Counted from the first letter of the stretch, positions 26,256 through 35,495 are shown. The stretch: DNA of 64,000 bases from Providencia alcalifaciens (GCF_020271745.1 NZ_CP084296.1:806001-870000); one strand, 5' to 3'. Notes: generated by a model not told the origin, from the sequence alone. Numbers and translations: made by a program.

Positions 26256-27272
26256 GTGTTTAATCCAGAATTAAAACCATTACAACCTGCTCGCCCTGGT
26301 AACGCGTTATTGACCATCCGTAATTGGGATGGTGGGCATGAAAATGTCAGCTTAACCATCCAACGAAACCAAGATGGTAACTACCTCAATGACAAAGGTG
26401 AATGGGTCGGTAATGCATTTGAAATTCAGCTTCCGTTTGAACTAAATGGCGATGATTTACACATTGTTCTTGATAAAACCTTTGTTGACCCACTGATTAG
26501 CAATCTGCAAATGGCTTATCGCTTCACCCTCAAAGATGATGAAGGAAATGAAGATAAAGGGACGCTTAAAATTCACAATGGTGTTTTAAGCTCACTCGCC
26601 CAAGGGCAGCAAGATGTCATTCCATCAGGGGGAAGTGTCCAGCCAACCTTGAATACTGTCGATAACATCAAACCTGAAATTATCATTGAAGATGAACCTG
26701 AGCCTGTTGGGTCCGTAGCAAAGATCCCGCCAGAACCTGAACCAATTATTGAAAGAATTGCCTCCACAAAAAGCAAAAAATCCCCAGTCATGGGCATTAT
26801 CATCGCCCTTATATTGCTGCTAATTATCGCCGCACTGGTCTGGTTTTTTATGTTCAAAAACAAAAATGAAGAGCCAGAGCCCATGCCGGCTGTACCAACC
26901 CAAACATCCGAACCAGCCAATGGTATTGAAGGAGTGTGTAGCGTTGACAGCATGAAATCCGGTGAACCTCTCGCTTTCGTACAAAACTGCTTAAAAAGCC
27001 ACCCAAGTGATGTCGAGATTGTCACGACCATCGATGCTGCAATAGCCAATGGCCAATGTGATATCGCCCAACGTTTGTATGCGTACAAAGCGCAAGCTGG
27101 GGATGCCAAAATCGCATTTAAATACGCGCAAGAGTATGACCCTAATAATACGCCATCCGGAAAATGTTTCTCGCCAGATAAAGAAACCGCCATCTATTGG
27201 TACGAAGTCACGGTGAATAATGACTCGCAAAATAGTGACGCGAAAGCACGTTTAGAAGCCTTAAAAAAATAG
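26256..27272 (+). CDS. Single-pass membrane protein with Sel1-like periplasmic tail
   Basis: A 338-residue protein of unknown function. Residues 1-125 form a beta-rich cytoplasmic domain (LTIRNWDGGHENVSL, GEWVGNAFEIQLPF). One membrane helix lies at about 177-199. The C-terminal 120 residues are outside and contain paired Cys and helix repeats resembling Sel1/TPR units (CDIAQRLYAYKAQAG, ETAIYWYEVTV). The start is GTG 26256, with GGAG eight bases upstream. It sits between srfC and the secreted VWA protein with tiny gaps, so it is an operon member that probably links the cytoplasmic NTPases to the periplasm. This link is inference. Confidence 0.75.
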   Translation: MFNPELKPLQPARPGNALLTIRNWDGGHENVSLTIQRNQDGNYLNDKGEWVGNAFEIQLPFELNGDDLHIVLDKTFVDPLISNLQMAYRFTLKDDEGNEDKGTLKIHNGVLSSLAQGQQDVIPSGGSVQPTLNTVDNIKPEIIIEDEPEPVGSVAKIPPEPEPIIERIASTKSKKSPVMGIIIALILLLIIAALVWFFMFKNKNEEPEPMPAVPTQTSEPANGIEGVCSVDSMKSGEPLAFVQNCLKSHPSDVEIVTTIDAAIANGQCDIAQRLYAYKAQAGDAKIAFKYAQEYDPNNTPSGKCFSPDKETAIYWYEVTVNNDSQNSDAKARLEALKK

Positions 27273-27281
27273 AGGTCAAAA

Positions 27282-29267
27282 ATGAAACAGTTTCTAGGAT
27301 TAGGCTTTTTATTCGCAAGCGCCGTATTGAGCAATACCGCCTATGCGGATGAACAAAAACCGTTACTACAAGCCGGTAAGAAAACACTTTATCAACGGGT
27401 TTTAACTTACCCTGGCTGCGAGCTTTCCGACAAAATTGCGACAAAAGGCAAAGAGCAGCCGGCATTCAGCCGCTTTTATGTTTATCAGCGCCAAACCCAA
27501 GGCGCAACAGAGTGGCTGCATGTGGGGCCTGACCAATTCGGGAAAACCAGTGGCTGGATGAAAGCTGATTGTACTTCCGAGTGGAAAATGCAATTAACAC
27601 TCGCGATGACTAACCCCGCTGGGCGTAACCCAACCTTATTTTTAAAGGATAAAGCGACCCTTGAGGGTATTTTAAATTCGGATAAGCCGGATACAAAATA
27701 CAACCCTTTACTGTCCGATGTGACGAACAAAAAAGCCAATCCGGCAGTACTTTCCCGTGAACCTGAGAACTTTGTCGATCAGAAAAAGAATTTCTATCTT
27801 CTGCCAGTCTTAGAATCTGATGAGGCATTCACAGAAGCGGGCTATAAAGTGAGAATGCTGGAAGTGGCATCAGTGTCAACGTCATCATCTCCAGCAGCAT
27901 CGGCTCAAACATCGCCAACAAATACGGCATCCAGTGCGGCTGACCAAGAGCAGATGATGCAAGGTTTCTCCGCCGCGGTTGTGTTTGTTATCGACTCAAC
28001 CATTTCAATGGATCCTTATATCGACCGCACCAAAGAAGCCATTGAAAAAGTGTACGCGCAAGTCGAAAAAGACCATCTTTTAGATAACGTTAAATTTGGT
28101 TTAGTGGCATTTCGTTCAAATATTAAAGCCGTTCCTGGTTTGGAATATGATGCGAAAATGTATGTGAACCCAAATGATGTGAAAGATGGTCCTGATTTCC
28201 TTGCAAAAGTAAAAGAGTTGAAACAAGCCAAAGTATCCAGTAGTCGATTTGATGAAGATTCCTACGCCGGTGTGATGATGGCACTGGATAAAATTGATTG
28301 GACACGTTTTGGGGCGCGCTATGTCATCCTCATTACAGATGCAGGGGCATTACCTGCGGATGACCCACTATCGTCCACAAAATTAGATGCGGAACAAATT
28401 CGTCAAGAAGCGGCCTACCGCGGTGTAGCACTGTACACATTGCATTTAAAAACACCGTCAGGGAGCAAAAATCATGCTTCGGCACAAGCGCAATATGAAG
28501 CGCTAACATTGAACCCGTATATCCATAAATCCCTTTATTATCCGATTAACTCCGGTGATATTAAGAGTTTTGGGAAGATGGTCGACAGCCTTTCGTCCGC
28601 AATAACCTCTCAAATTCAGATAGCTTATCGTGGTGAAAAAGGCATTGGTAGCGCATTAAATGCCGACCCTAATTACGGCAACGACAAAGACACCAAACCG
28701 ATGCTGTCTGACGCCCATGATCTTGGATACGCCATGCGCCTTGCTTATTTAGGTGAGAAACAGGGCACCAAAGCGCCGAGTGTTTTCAAAGCGTGGATCA
28801 GCGACCGTGATGTGCTGAAGCAGAACGTGCCAACCACTGAAGTCCAAGTGTTACTGACAAAAAGTGAACTGAGCGACCTCAGCGAAGTCATGAAGAAAAT
28901 TGTGAATGCGGCTAATGAAGGCATGATTTCGCCAGATAGCATGTTTGAAAACCTACGTTCTATTGCTGCAACAATGGGTAATGATCCTAAACAGATCAAA
29001 CAAGCCTCTGGGACTAAACTCAGTGAAATGGGCTTACTGGGCGAGTATGTCGAAAACCTACCGTATCTCAGTGAAGTTCTTGGTTTAGATGAGGAAACAT
29101 GGAAAAGTTGGGATGGACTAGAGCAGGAAAAATTCATTCGTCGACTCAACACAAAACTTCAATATTATCAGCGTTATAATGAAGATGTTGATCGTTGGAT
29201 CCCGCTAGCACCGAATAGCGATCCCCGTGACTATGTTTACCCTGTGCCTTTGGAAAATCTCCCTTAA
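27282..29267 (+). CDS. Secreted VWA-domain protein
   Basis: A 661-residue periplasmic protein. A signal peptide ends with AYA after residue 22. Residues 25-120 look like an SH3-type beta domain with two or three Cys. A Ser/Ala/Thr-rich linker leads to a von Willebrand A domain whose MIDAS begins DSTIS (238-242), so Thr replaces the usual first Ser position, with ITDAGA further on. A helical C-terminal region of about 200 residues ends in a Pro/Tyr-rich tail. It is the second VWA protein of the block. It is preceded by GAGG and overlaps the ABC ATPase gene by one base (TAATG). A structural or sensing role in the envelope is likely, but no partner is known. Confidence 0.8.
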   Translation: MKQFLGLGFLFASAVLSNTAYADEQKPLLQAGKKTLYQRVLTYPGCELSDKIATKGKEQPAFSRFYVYQRQTQGATEWLHVGPDQFGKTSGWMKADCTSEWKMQLTLAMTNPAGRNPTLFLKDKATLEGILNSDKPDTKYNPLLSDVTNKKANPAVLSREPENFVDQKKNFYLLPVLESDEAFTEAGYKVRMLEVASVSTSSSPAASAQTSPTNTASSAADQEQMMQGFSAAVVFVIDSTISMDPYIDRTKEAIEKVYAQVEKDHLLDNVKFGLVAFRSNIKAVPGLEYDAKMYVNPNDVKDGPDFLAKVKELKQAKVSSSRFDEDSYAGVMMALDKIDWTRFGARYVILITDAGALPADDPLSSTKLDAEQIRQEAAYRGVALYTLHLKTPSGSKNHASAQAQYEALTLNPYIHKSLYYPINSGDIKSFGKMVDSLSSAITSQIQIAYRGEKGIGSALNADPNYGNDKDTKPMLSDAHDLGYAMRLAYLGEKQGTKAPSVFKAWISDRDVLKQNVPTTEVQVLLTKSELSDLSEVMKKIVNAANEGMISPDSMFENLRSIAATMGNDPKQIKQASGTKLSEMGLLGEYVENLPYLSEVLGLDEETWKSWDGLEQEKFIRRLNTKLQYYQRYNEDVDRWIPLAPNSDPRDYVYPVPLENLP

Positions 29268-29959
29268 TGTTGCACATTGAGCAATTGTCACTGACACGAA
29301 GCGACGGGGGACGTGATTTTCATGTCACCCTTCCTTCTCTCGTACTAGAGCCCGGTCATGTGTGTGCATTAACGGGGTTAAGCGGCTGTGGAAAAAGTAC
29401 ATTATTAGAAATGATTGGGTTGATCCTTCAGCCCGATCAACTCGCCCATTACCAACTGACCTCAAAGCTAGATATTACCGAAGCAGTTCTGCATGATGAT
29501 ACCAAACTTTTAGCGCAGTTACGGGCAAAACATTTCGGCTTTGTGTTGCAAAATGGCGGGCTTCTTCCTTATTTAACCGTAAAACAAAACATTGTTTTAC
29601 CTAGAAAAATACTATCTTTACCCACAAAATCAGATTTCTTAGATTTTGCGATCGACCACCTTCAATTACGCCGTTTGCTCAATAATTACCCCCATCAGCT
29701 TTCCATCGGTGAGCGTCAACGAGTGGCATTTGTGAGAGCCATCGCCCATCAACCCACCCTGTTACTTGCTGATGAACCCACAGCGGCACTTGACCCGCTC
29801 AATGCCCAGTCTCTGTATTCATTAATTATTGAAATGGTGAAAAATTTAAACCTAAGTGCGCTTATTGTTAGCCATGACTGGACGCTGGTAGAGCAGTTTG
29901 GTTTTACACAATATCATGCCGAATTAGAAGGGAATGGCAGTGTCTTTAGAAAAAAATAG
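29267..29959 (+). CDS. ABC transporter ATP-binding protein (MacB/LolD-type)
   Basis: A 230-residue ABC ATPase with Walker A GLSGCGKST, Q-loop LQNGG, signature LSIGERQR, Walker B LLLADEP and a switch His in VSHDWT. The sequence style is that of the LolD/MacB/FtsE group. The gene starts inside the stop of the VWA gene (TAATG) and overlaps the permease gene by 26 bases, so the pair is tightly coupled. ATPases of this group drive periplasmic conformational changes through their permease and do not pump substrates through a channel. Its placement suggests it powers the srf assembly. Confidence 0.9.
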   Translation: MLHIEQLSLTRSDGGRDFHVTLPSLVLEPGHVCALTGLSGCGKSTLLEMIGLILQPDQLAHYQLTSKLDITEAVLHDDTKLLAQLRAKHFGFVLQNGGLLPYLTVKQNIVLPRKILSLPTKSDFLDFAIDHLQLRRLLNNYPHQLSIGERQRVAFVRAIAHQPTLLLADEPTAALDPLNAQSLYSLIIEMVKNLNLSALIVSHDWTLVEQFGFTQYHAELEGNGSVFRKK

Positions 29960-31175
29960 TGCCATAAAAACAAAGTGTTCATTACTTACCCGATTGGCAT
30001 GGCAGGATTTACTCCATGATAGAAAAGTCGCCCTGTGCATTATTTTTTCATTAACGTCAGTCATTGCACCGCTGTTACTGCTGTTTGGCTTAAAAAACGG
30101 TATTATCACGCAGCTCCATAACCAATTACTTAACGATCCTAGAAACTTAGAAGTGCGTATGATTGGGAATGGAAATTATCCGCCATCGTGGTTTGATGAA
30201 CTCTCAAAACACCCTGATATTCAGTTTGTGATCCCACAAACGCGCAGTCTAAATACTCAAGCTGACCTCGTTGCTGATAGCCAGCATTTTGTCTCTAATG
30301 CTGAAATTATCCCCACCGCCAAAGGCGATCCGCTGCTCAGTGATGTAATTGTCCCTGTTGAAGAAAACACTCTGGTACTCTCCACTAGCGCCGCTGAAAA
30401 ATTAAGTGCAAACAAGGGTGATACGGTGAATTTGGTCATTACTCGCAAGCGAGGTAATACCAGCGAGCGAGTGAAACAGTCCTTTCGTGTGATTGATATT
30501 ATTAGCGACGCCAAGTTTTCTCGCCCTGCTGCATTTGTGCCGTTATCCGTCCTCATTGCTATGGAAGATTACCGAGATGGCTACCAAGTTCCTCAGTTCA
30601 ATATCACGGAAGGCGAAAATCCCAAAGTCAGAGAAAGCTTTGCAAAGGCACGTGTCTACGCCAATAGTTTAGATGGGATAGCCCCTATCAATGACTGGTT
30701 TAACCAGCAACATATTGAAGTGATAACACAAAAAAGCCAGATTGATTCCGTCAAAGCCATCACCTACGTACTCAATATTATCTTTTCTGTGATCATGTGG
30801 ATTTCGCTATTTGGCTGCATCGCGTCTCTCATTGGTGCATTTTTGGCAAATATTGATAGAAAACGTAAAGATATGGCCGTATTGCGGTTACTGGGTTTTC
30901 ACCAATTGGCCGTGACTTTTTACATCATCATTCAAGCCTTGCTCTTGACCAGCATTGCCTTCTTTATTGGCTTCTTGCTGTACCTTATCGGCAGCTATTT
31001 GTTCACTGGCTTATTAGGTGAACAGTTACCTAAAAATGCTTTTGTGTGCCGACTTGAGCCAATCAATATACTTATTGCTTTATTTACTGCGTTATTTATC
31101 GCGCTCTGCGTTGCAGGCATTGGGGCGTTACGTGCAGTGAAAATACAACCTGCGGAGAGCTTACGTGAAATCTAA
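29934..31175 (+). CDS. ABC transporter permease, FtsX/MacB type
   Basis: A 413-residue permease with the type VII layout: one N-terminal membrane helix (about 33-55), a periplasmic MacB-PCD-like domain of roughly 215 residues, then three membrane helices. It ends RAVKIQPAESLREI, the usual FtsX/MacB closing motif. It overlaps the ATPase gene by 26 bases and the next gene by 11. A homodimer with two ATPase subunits would make a full transporter. In MacB and LolCDE such pairs deliver or extract substrates on the periplasmic side. No MacA-like adaptor or TolC partner is encoded nearby; the downstream lipoproteins may take that place. Confidence 0.88.
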   Translation: MAVSLEKNSAIKTKCSLLTRLAWQDLLHDRKVALCIIFSLTSVIAPLLLLFGLKNGIITQLHNQLLNDPRNLEVRMIGNGNYPPSWFDELSKHPDIQFVIPQTRSLNTQADLVADSQHFVSNAEIIPTAKGDPLLSDVIVPVEENTLVLSTSAAEKLSANKGDTVNLVITRKRGNTSERVKQSFRVIDIISDAKFSRPAAFVPLSVLIAMEDYRDGYQVPQFNITEGENPKVRESFAKARVYANSLDGIAPINDWFNQQHIEVITQKSQIDSVKAITYVLNIIFSVIMWISLFGCIASLIGAFLANIDRKRKDMAVLRLLGFHQLAVTFYIIIQALLLTSIAFFIGFLLYLIGSYLFTGLLGEQLPKNAFVCRLEPINILIALFTALFIALCVAGIGALRAVKIQPAESLREI

Positions 31176-32718
31176 AATAGCGTTAATCACATTGTCATTC
31201 GTTTTACTGCACAGCGGAATCTCTTATGCCGCGCCGTGGGAAGAAAAATTCTTTAACCCGAAGGCATTACCGGATGATGTTGTCTTGCCATTCCCCTGTG
31301 AAGGCAGCATGGTTTTTCGTAAAGTCGCCATCCCAGTGAATCAACCTTTGCAAGATTACAATATTACTTTAGGCCAAGAAGGGGATGATTGGGGCTATCT
31401 AGAACAAACTCGAACCGAGCACATCGCGGGAAGTTTTACTGAGAAAAATAAAGGCCGTTATTTCCTGATGGCGAAATACCCCGTCACTGATCTTCAATAC
31501 ACCGCGTTAGAAAATACGCTGCAAGGGAAAGAGTGTCCAAACCCATCCAATAAATTGCGCTTACCGAAAGTCAATGTGAGTTGGTATGACGCAATGCAGT
31601 TTTCAGATAAATACAACGTCTGGTTACGTGAAAAACACTTACGTGCCCTGCCTGTTGAAGATGGTGCGAAAGGTTTCGCTCGTCTCCCGACGGAAACAGA
31701 ATGGGAGTTCGCGGCAAGGGGAGGATTGTCTGTTTCCGCATCCGATTTTCGTGATACTCGATTCCCTATGCCTGAAGGCATTCGAAACTATGTCTGGTCA
31801 GCGGGTGCACAATCTGCCAATGGCGATTTACAGCTTACAGGCTTGCTGCAACCTAACCCATTAGGGCTGCACGATATGCTGGGTAACGTCTCCGAGATGA
31901 TGTTCGAACCGTTTAGACTCAATAAATTAGACCGCCAACATGGGCAAGCCGGTGGATTTATCGTTCGAGGCGGAAGCTATTTAACTCCAGAAAGCGATAT
32001 CCGCAGCGCTTGGCGACAAGAAGAAGCCTATTATACCGATAAAGGACCAACCAAGAATAAGTATACGGGTTTCCGCCTTGCCATCGTGGCTCCGACATTA
32101 ACCTCAAGAGATCGCATTAAAGAGATTGAAAAAGAGTGGCTCAAATTAGGTTCGGAATCATCATCAGCGAACGGTCAACCTCAGGCTCAAAGTAGCTCTA
32201 TTAATAATCTAAGCGCCATCTCAGCAAAAGTGCAGGATGAAGCCATCAAGCAGCAATTAACGCAGTTAAAAGATGAATTAAAAGCGAATACCCAATTGCG
32301 AGATGAGCAGCGCGACCAAGCTATCAGAACCTCATTACAGTTAGGCGCATTTTTGTGTACCAAACTCAAAGATGATGGCGAATTTTATGACCGCTTAGCG
32401 GGCTTATATGAAAAAAATTGTGCAGCCAATGCCGCCGAAGGCACTTGCGAAAAACGGAAATCACAACTTGAGGATCACAAAAAAGCCTTGGATTTTGTGG
32501 TGAATTACTACGCAGATACCTTAGTCGACATGGCCACAACCTACGATGCATCCTTAGTTAAGTCCCAAGTTAACGTTGTTAAACAAGTGATGGAGGCCAG
32601 AGGAAAATCAAATTTACAGACCTACCTCTCGGCTTATGTTTCTAATTTAGATGGTTATTGGAAAAATGGAAAAGTTTCGAGAAATGAATGGCTTGAAACA
32701 TGCAAAAAACAAAAATAG
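31165..32718 (+). CDS. Secreted FGE/SUMF1-domain protein with C-terminal coiled coil
   Basis: A 517-residue exported protein (signal peptide ending SYA, residue 22). Residues about 85-315 form a formylglycine-generating-enzyme-type domain: RLPTETEWEFAARGG, NPLGLHDMLGNVSEM, FIVRGGSY and GFRLA. The Cys that follows GFR in catalytic FGEs is replaced, so it probably has no sulfatase-activating activity; such inactive domains often act as binding folds. A helical, partly coiled-coil segment (about 340-400) and a Cys-containing helical tail follow. The start is GTG 31165 inside the permease gene. No sulfatase is encoded in the window. It is probably a structural periplasmic part of the srf system. 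Confidence 0.82.
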   Translation: MKSKIALITLSFVLLHSGISYAAPWEEKFFNPKALPDDVVLPFPCEGSMVFRKVAIPVNQPLQDYNITLGQEGDDWGYLEQTRTEHIAGSFTEKNKGRYFLMAKYPVTDLQYTALENTLQGKECPNPSNKLRLPKVNVSWYDAMQFSDKYNVWLREKHLRALPVEDGAKGFARLPTETEWEFAARGGLSVSASDFRDTRFPMPEGIRNYVWSAGAQSANGDLQLTGLLQPNPLGLHDMLGNVSEMMFEPFRLNKLDRQHGQAGGFIVRGGSYLTPESDIRSAWRQEEAYYTDKGPTKNKYTGFRLAIVAPTLTSRDRIKEIEKEWLKLGSESSSANGQPQAQSSSINNLSAISAKVQDEAIKQQLTQLKDELKANTQLRDEQRDQAIRTSLQLGAFLCTKLKDDGEFYDRLAGLYEKNCAANAAEGTCEKRKSQLEDHKKALDFVVNYYADTLVDMATTYDASLVKSQVNVVKQVMEARGKSNLQTYLSAYVSNLDGYWKNGKVSRNEWLETCKKQK

Positions 32719-32730
32719 GAATTACGCTAA

Positions 32731-33423
32731 ATGAATAAAAAACTGATAGGTACATTTTGTTTGATAGTCACAATGGTATTAACCGGATGTCAAACAACAC
32801 GTTCAAACCCAGATGTTGACCCTCGTTTATCACAAAATGAGGACATTGAGTTTTTCAGTAAATCAGGGATCACCGCCTGTATGGGTGGCGCGGCAGTTGG
32901 TGCGCTTGCGTGTTTAGCGGTAGATAGCAAAAACAGAACCGGTTGTATGATTGCCGCGGCGGTTGTTGGTTGTGGTATTGGTGTCGGTTCGAACGCTTAC
33001 CTTGATAACCAACGCAAAAAATACTCGAACAAAGAACAGCAATTAAATGCCATGATTTCGGATATTCAGCAAGAAAATCAACGCTTAAAAAGCGCATCCA
33101 GTACTGCAAAATCCGTTATTGCTGATGACAAACGCGAACTGGCTAAAATCAACCAAGATATTGCCCAAAAACGTTTAGACCAAAAAGCAGCTGAGAAAAA
33201 ACTGAAAGGCATAGATGCCAACATTGCATCATTACAAAAAAGCCTGACAGATATGAAAAAACGTCAAAACGAGTGGAAAGAAATTTCTGAGAAAAGTGCT
33301 GCACAGGGCATGAAAACAGCGCAGCTAGATACCCAAATTGCAGAGATGAAAACGCAAGTTTCATCTTTAGAAAAAGAGTTAGATAGCCTGTATTCTCAGC
33401 GTACAGCTATTAAAATCAGCTAA
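32731..33423 (+). CDS. Lipoprotein with glycine-zipper segment and coiled coil
   Basis: A 230-residue lipoprotein. The lipobox LTGC puts the lipidated Cys at 20; the next residue is Gln, which does not signal inner-membrane retention, so outer-membrane sorting is expected. Residues about 45-85 are rich in small residues (CMGGAAVGALACLAV, AAAVVGCGIGVG), a glycine-zipper-like hydrophobic hairpin. From about 95 to the end it is a long charged coiled coil. It follows the FGE-like gene by 12 bases. The coiled coil could span part of the periplasm, like an adaptor, but no homologue was recognised. Confidence 0.78.
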   Translation: MNKKLIGTFCLIVTMVLTGCQTTRSNPDVDPRLSQNEDIEFFSKSGITACMGGAAVGALACLAVDSKNRTGCMIAAAVVGCGIGVGSNAYLDNQRKKYSNKEQQLNAMISDIQQENQRLKSASSTAKSVIADDKRELAKINQDIAQKRLDQKAAEKKLKGIDANIASLQKSLTDMKKRQNEWKEISEKSAAQGMKTAQLDTQIAEMKTQVSSLEKELDSLYSQRTAIKIS

Positions 33424-33436
33424 TTGAGGGCATATT

Positions 33437-33925
33437 TTGAAGCTATTACCGTTAATCACATTAGGTTCAGTATTGGTTCTTTCTGGTTGTGCGACCAACG
33501 TAGAAGATTGCGACCCCACAACTGGTGACGTCAATATTATTACCAAATTTAACTGCAAATACTCCGGTACTTACGATAAGAGGATTGAGTTAAAACAGGA
33601 AAAACTTGAACACGAGAAAGTGTTAAATAATGAGTTTAAAGCTGTTTTTGCGGCGATTGAAAATGAGAAACGTCAAGTCAATGCTGACTTAAAAAGCCAA
33701 CAGAAAAGTCAGCAAGCGTTAAATCAATCAATCAATAACTTGTTAAATCAAGCAAGATCCAAATCTAAAAACAGTAAGAGTATTCAAAATCAAATCAATT
33801 CTATTGACCAAAAAATAAAGGAAAACCAGAACGCTCCCGATCGTTCTGTAATGCAAAAACAACTCGAATTAGAGAGTTTAAAAAACCAAGTTTTAGATTT
33901 ACAAAAAGATTTAGATTTGAACTAA
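33437..33925 (+). CDS. Small coiled-coil lipoprotein
   Basis: A 162-residue lipoprotein. Lipobox LSGC places the modified Cys at 18, followed by Ala, compatible with outer-membrane sorting. Two further Cys lie within 25 residues. Residues about 50-160 form an almost continuous charged coiled coil. The start appears to be TTG 33437, with GAGGG six bases upstream; no in-frame ATG exists nearer. It is the last gene of the srf block, 13 bases after the other lipoprotein, and probably pairs with it. Function is unknown. Confidence 0.72.
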   Translation: MKLLPLITLGSVLVLSGCATNVEDCDPTTGDVNIITKFNCKYSGTYDKRIELKQEKLEHEKVLNNEFKAVFAAIENEKRQVNADLKSQQKSQQALNQSINNLLNQARSKSKNSKSIQNQINSIDQKIKENQNAPDRSVMQKQLELESLKNQVLDLQKDLDLN

Positions 33926-34754
33926 TTTAGATTTGAAGTCAGTGATAACACGTTAGACATTAGGGCGAGTGGTTAATATGATCACCAGCCCTAATTACTC
34001 TTAAAAATGAGTATCGACCGTGACATCGAATTCTGGACGCCCTCACATTTTATTTATTGAGTAATTTATATGCATCGCATGCTTCTTGGACTCCTTCGTC
34101 ACAAGCTTTGCGATAAAGGCGTTGCCGAGTGCTTTATTTTTCCTCCCGCCTTTCCATACATAACACCAAACTTATATTGTGAGATAGATTCTGATTTTTC
34201 AGAATCTCATTTGACCACCCATGACGGTAAAAAAGCGAATAATAAAAAAGAAAGTGAATACCTTTTCATACTTATCTCATCCATTAAATAATAAAAGAAT
34301 TTAAACACTAAAGTTTATTACTACACCATGATGCACACTCAATCTTTCCGAACGTATTCTTCCATCAAGCCAAATCCTGATAAACAAACAACCCTAATCA
34401 AATGAAAAATAGGCACTTTAACCCAAACCATTACCTGCTGAATGCACCTCAAATACTCGTTTATAACACGATGTCCTTAAATTAAAAATATTCACTATTT
34501 ATAGATTCGGTTGTTTTAATTAAATTCTTCTAGCACCATTTTGATGAGTTAATTTCCGTGGTATTTTTTGTCTATGTGGGAATGAAAATCTTCAGCTCAT
34601 AAAAACCCTTGGGAAAACCTGCATAAAATACGGCTTTAACGTATAATCAACTCTATTGAGCTTTGGTTCACTTCACACAGTGTCGATATCATCATAAATA
34701 ACACACGAACCCAGACTAAAATGGGCTTTTGAGACTCTATTGATCAGGTGGGAT
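33926..34754. other. Intergenic region between srf block and RpiR gene
   Basis: About 830 bases. At 33960-33994 an imperfect hairpin (TTAGGGC / GCCCTAA with further pairing inside) probably ends the srf transcript. A 73-codon frame (34070-34291) begins within it, but it lacks a good ribosome site and any recognisable composition, so I do not call it. The rest is AT-rich and shows no RNA gene or repeat; the RpiR promoter should lie near its end. Confidence 0.45.
33960..33994 (+). terminator. Probable terminator of the srf block
   Basis: TTAGGGC (33960-33966) pairs with GCCCTAA (33988-33994), and GTG/CAC extend the stem across two mismatches. The following tract is only moderately T-rich, so the call is tentative. 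Confidence 0.55.
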
Positions 34755-35495
34755 ATGCTGGATTTTCTAAAGAATTATGACAACTTAACCGTCAGTGAAA
34801 AAAAAGTATTAAAATACCTTACCGATAATATTGCCGATATTCCCTACTTAAATATTAATGAATTAGTCGCCAAAACGTTTGTATCCAAGACAGTCATTAT
34901 TAATTTGTCCCAGAAATTAGGTTTTAGTGGGTTTAAAGAACTCAAATTTCAAATTAATAACCATATACTTTCGCAAAATAAAGCGGAAAAAAATAACCCT
35001 GCATCGTATAAAAAGCAGCTTGAAAATAATATCCATAAAACCTTCACCTTGATTAATGAAGAGCAAATTCGCGACTGTGCGAAAACATTACGCGGCTCTC
35101 GTAATATTTTTTTAGTCGCGCGTGGCACCAGTAAAGCCGTCGGTTATTATCTTGAACACTTGCTCTTCTCCCTTGGATTACACTGCTTTTTTATCAACGA
35201 TTACAATCTCTCCGACTCTTTTACTCGTCTGGTTAACCAAAATGATACGGTGATTTTTATCTCGCTGTCTGGTGGAACCAAAAAAATCATCGAAACCGCT
35301 AAAATAGTACAATTGAAAGAGGCCAACATCATCAGTATGACCGCCTTTCACACCAACGAGCTCACCGCCTACGCCAATAACACCCTTTTCTGCTTTGCAG
35401 ATAGCTATGACACTAAACGGGATGATTCCAAATCCAGAACCGGATTTTTTATTCTGGTAGATTTGCTAATTAATGAATTGGAAAACCTGCTGTAA
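34755..35495 (+). CDS. RpiR/MurR-family transcriptional regulator
   Basis: A 246-residue regulator. An N-terminal helix-turn-helix (about 1-75; VAKTFVSKTVIINLSQKLGFSGFKELK) is followed by a SIS sugar-phosphate-binding domain (FLVARGTSKAVGYYLEH, VIFISLSGGTKKIIETA). RpiR proteins sense phosphosugars, which fits the PTS gene downstream. ATG 34755 with AGGTGGG just upstream is preferred over the in-frame TTG at 34740. It is 282 bases upstream of the PTS gene on the same strand, and a palindrome in that gap (35659-35668) is a candidate operator. The effector is unknown. Confidence 0.9.
   Translation: MLDFLKNYDNLTVSEKKVLKYLTDNIADIPYLNINELVAKTFVSKTVIINLSQKLGFSGFKELKFQINNHILSQNKAEKNNPASYKKQLENNIHKTFTLINEEQIRDCAKTLRGSRNIFLVARGTSKAVGYYLEHLLFSLGLHCFFINDYNLSDSFTRLVNQNDTVIFISLSGGTKKIIETAKIVQLKEANIISMTAFHTNELTAYANNTLFCFADSYDTKRDDSKSRTGFFILVDLLINELENLL

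Noticed and set aside
26573..27193. 206-codon minus-strand frame
   Set aside because: Fully opposite a better-supported membrane-protein gene that fits the operon; no start signal.
31165..32718. Active sulfatase-maturing enzyme
   Set aside because: The Cys expected after GFR is absent and no sulfatase gene is in the window, so only an FGE-like fold is claimed.
11890..34000. Direct repeat of the tRNA-Phe 3' end as an island boundary
   Set aside because: I looked for the GTCCGGGCACCA end on both strands while reading and did not see a second copy; no integrase gene is present either.
34070..34291. 73-codon plus-strand frame after the srf block
   Set aside because: No good ribosome site, no recognisable domain, and composition like the surrounding non-coding sequence; it may be chance.
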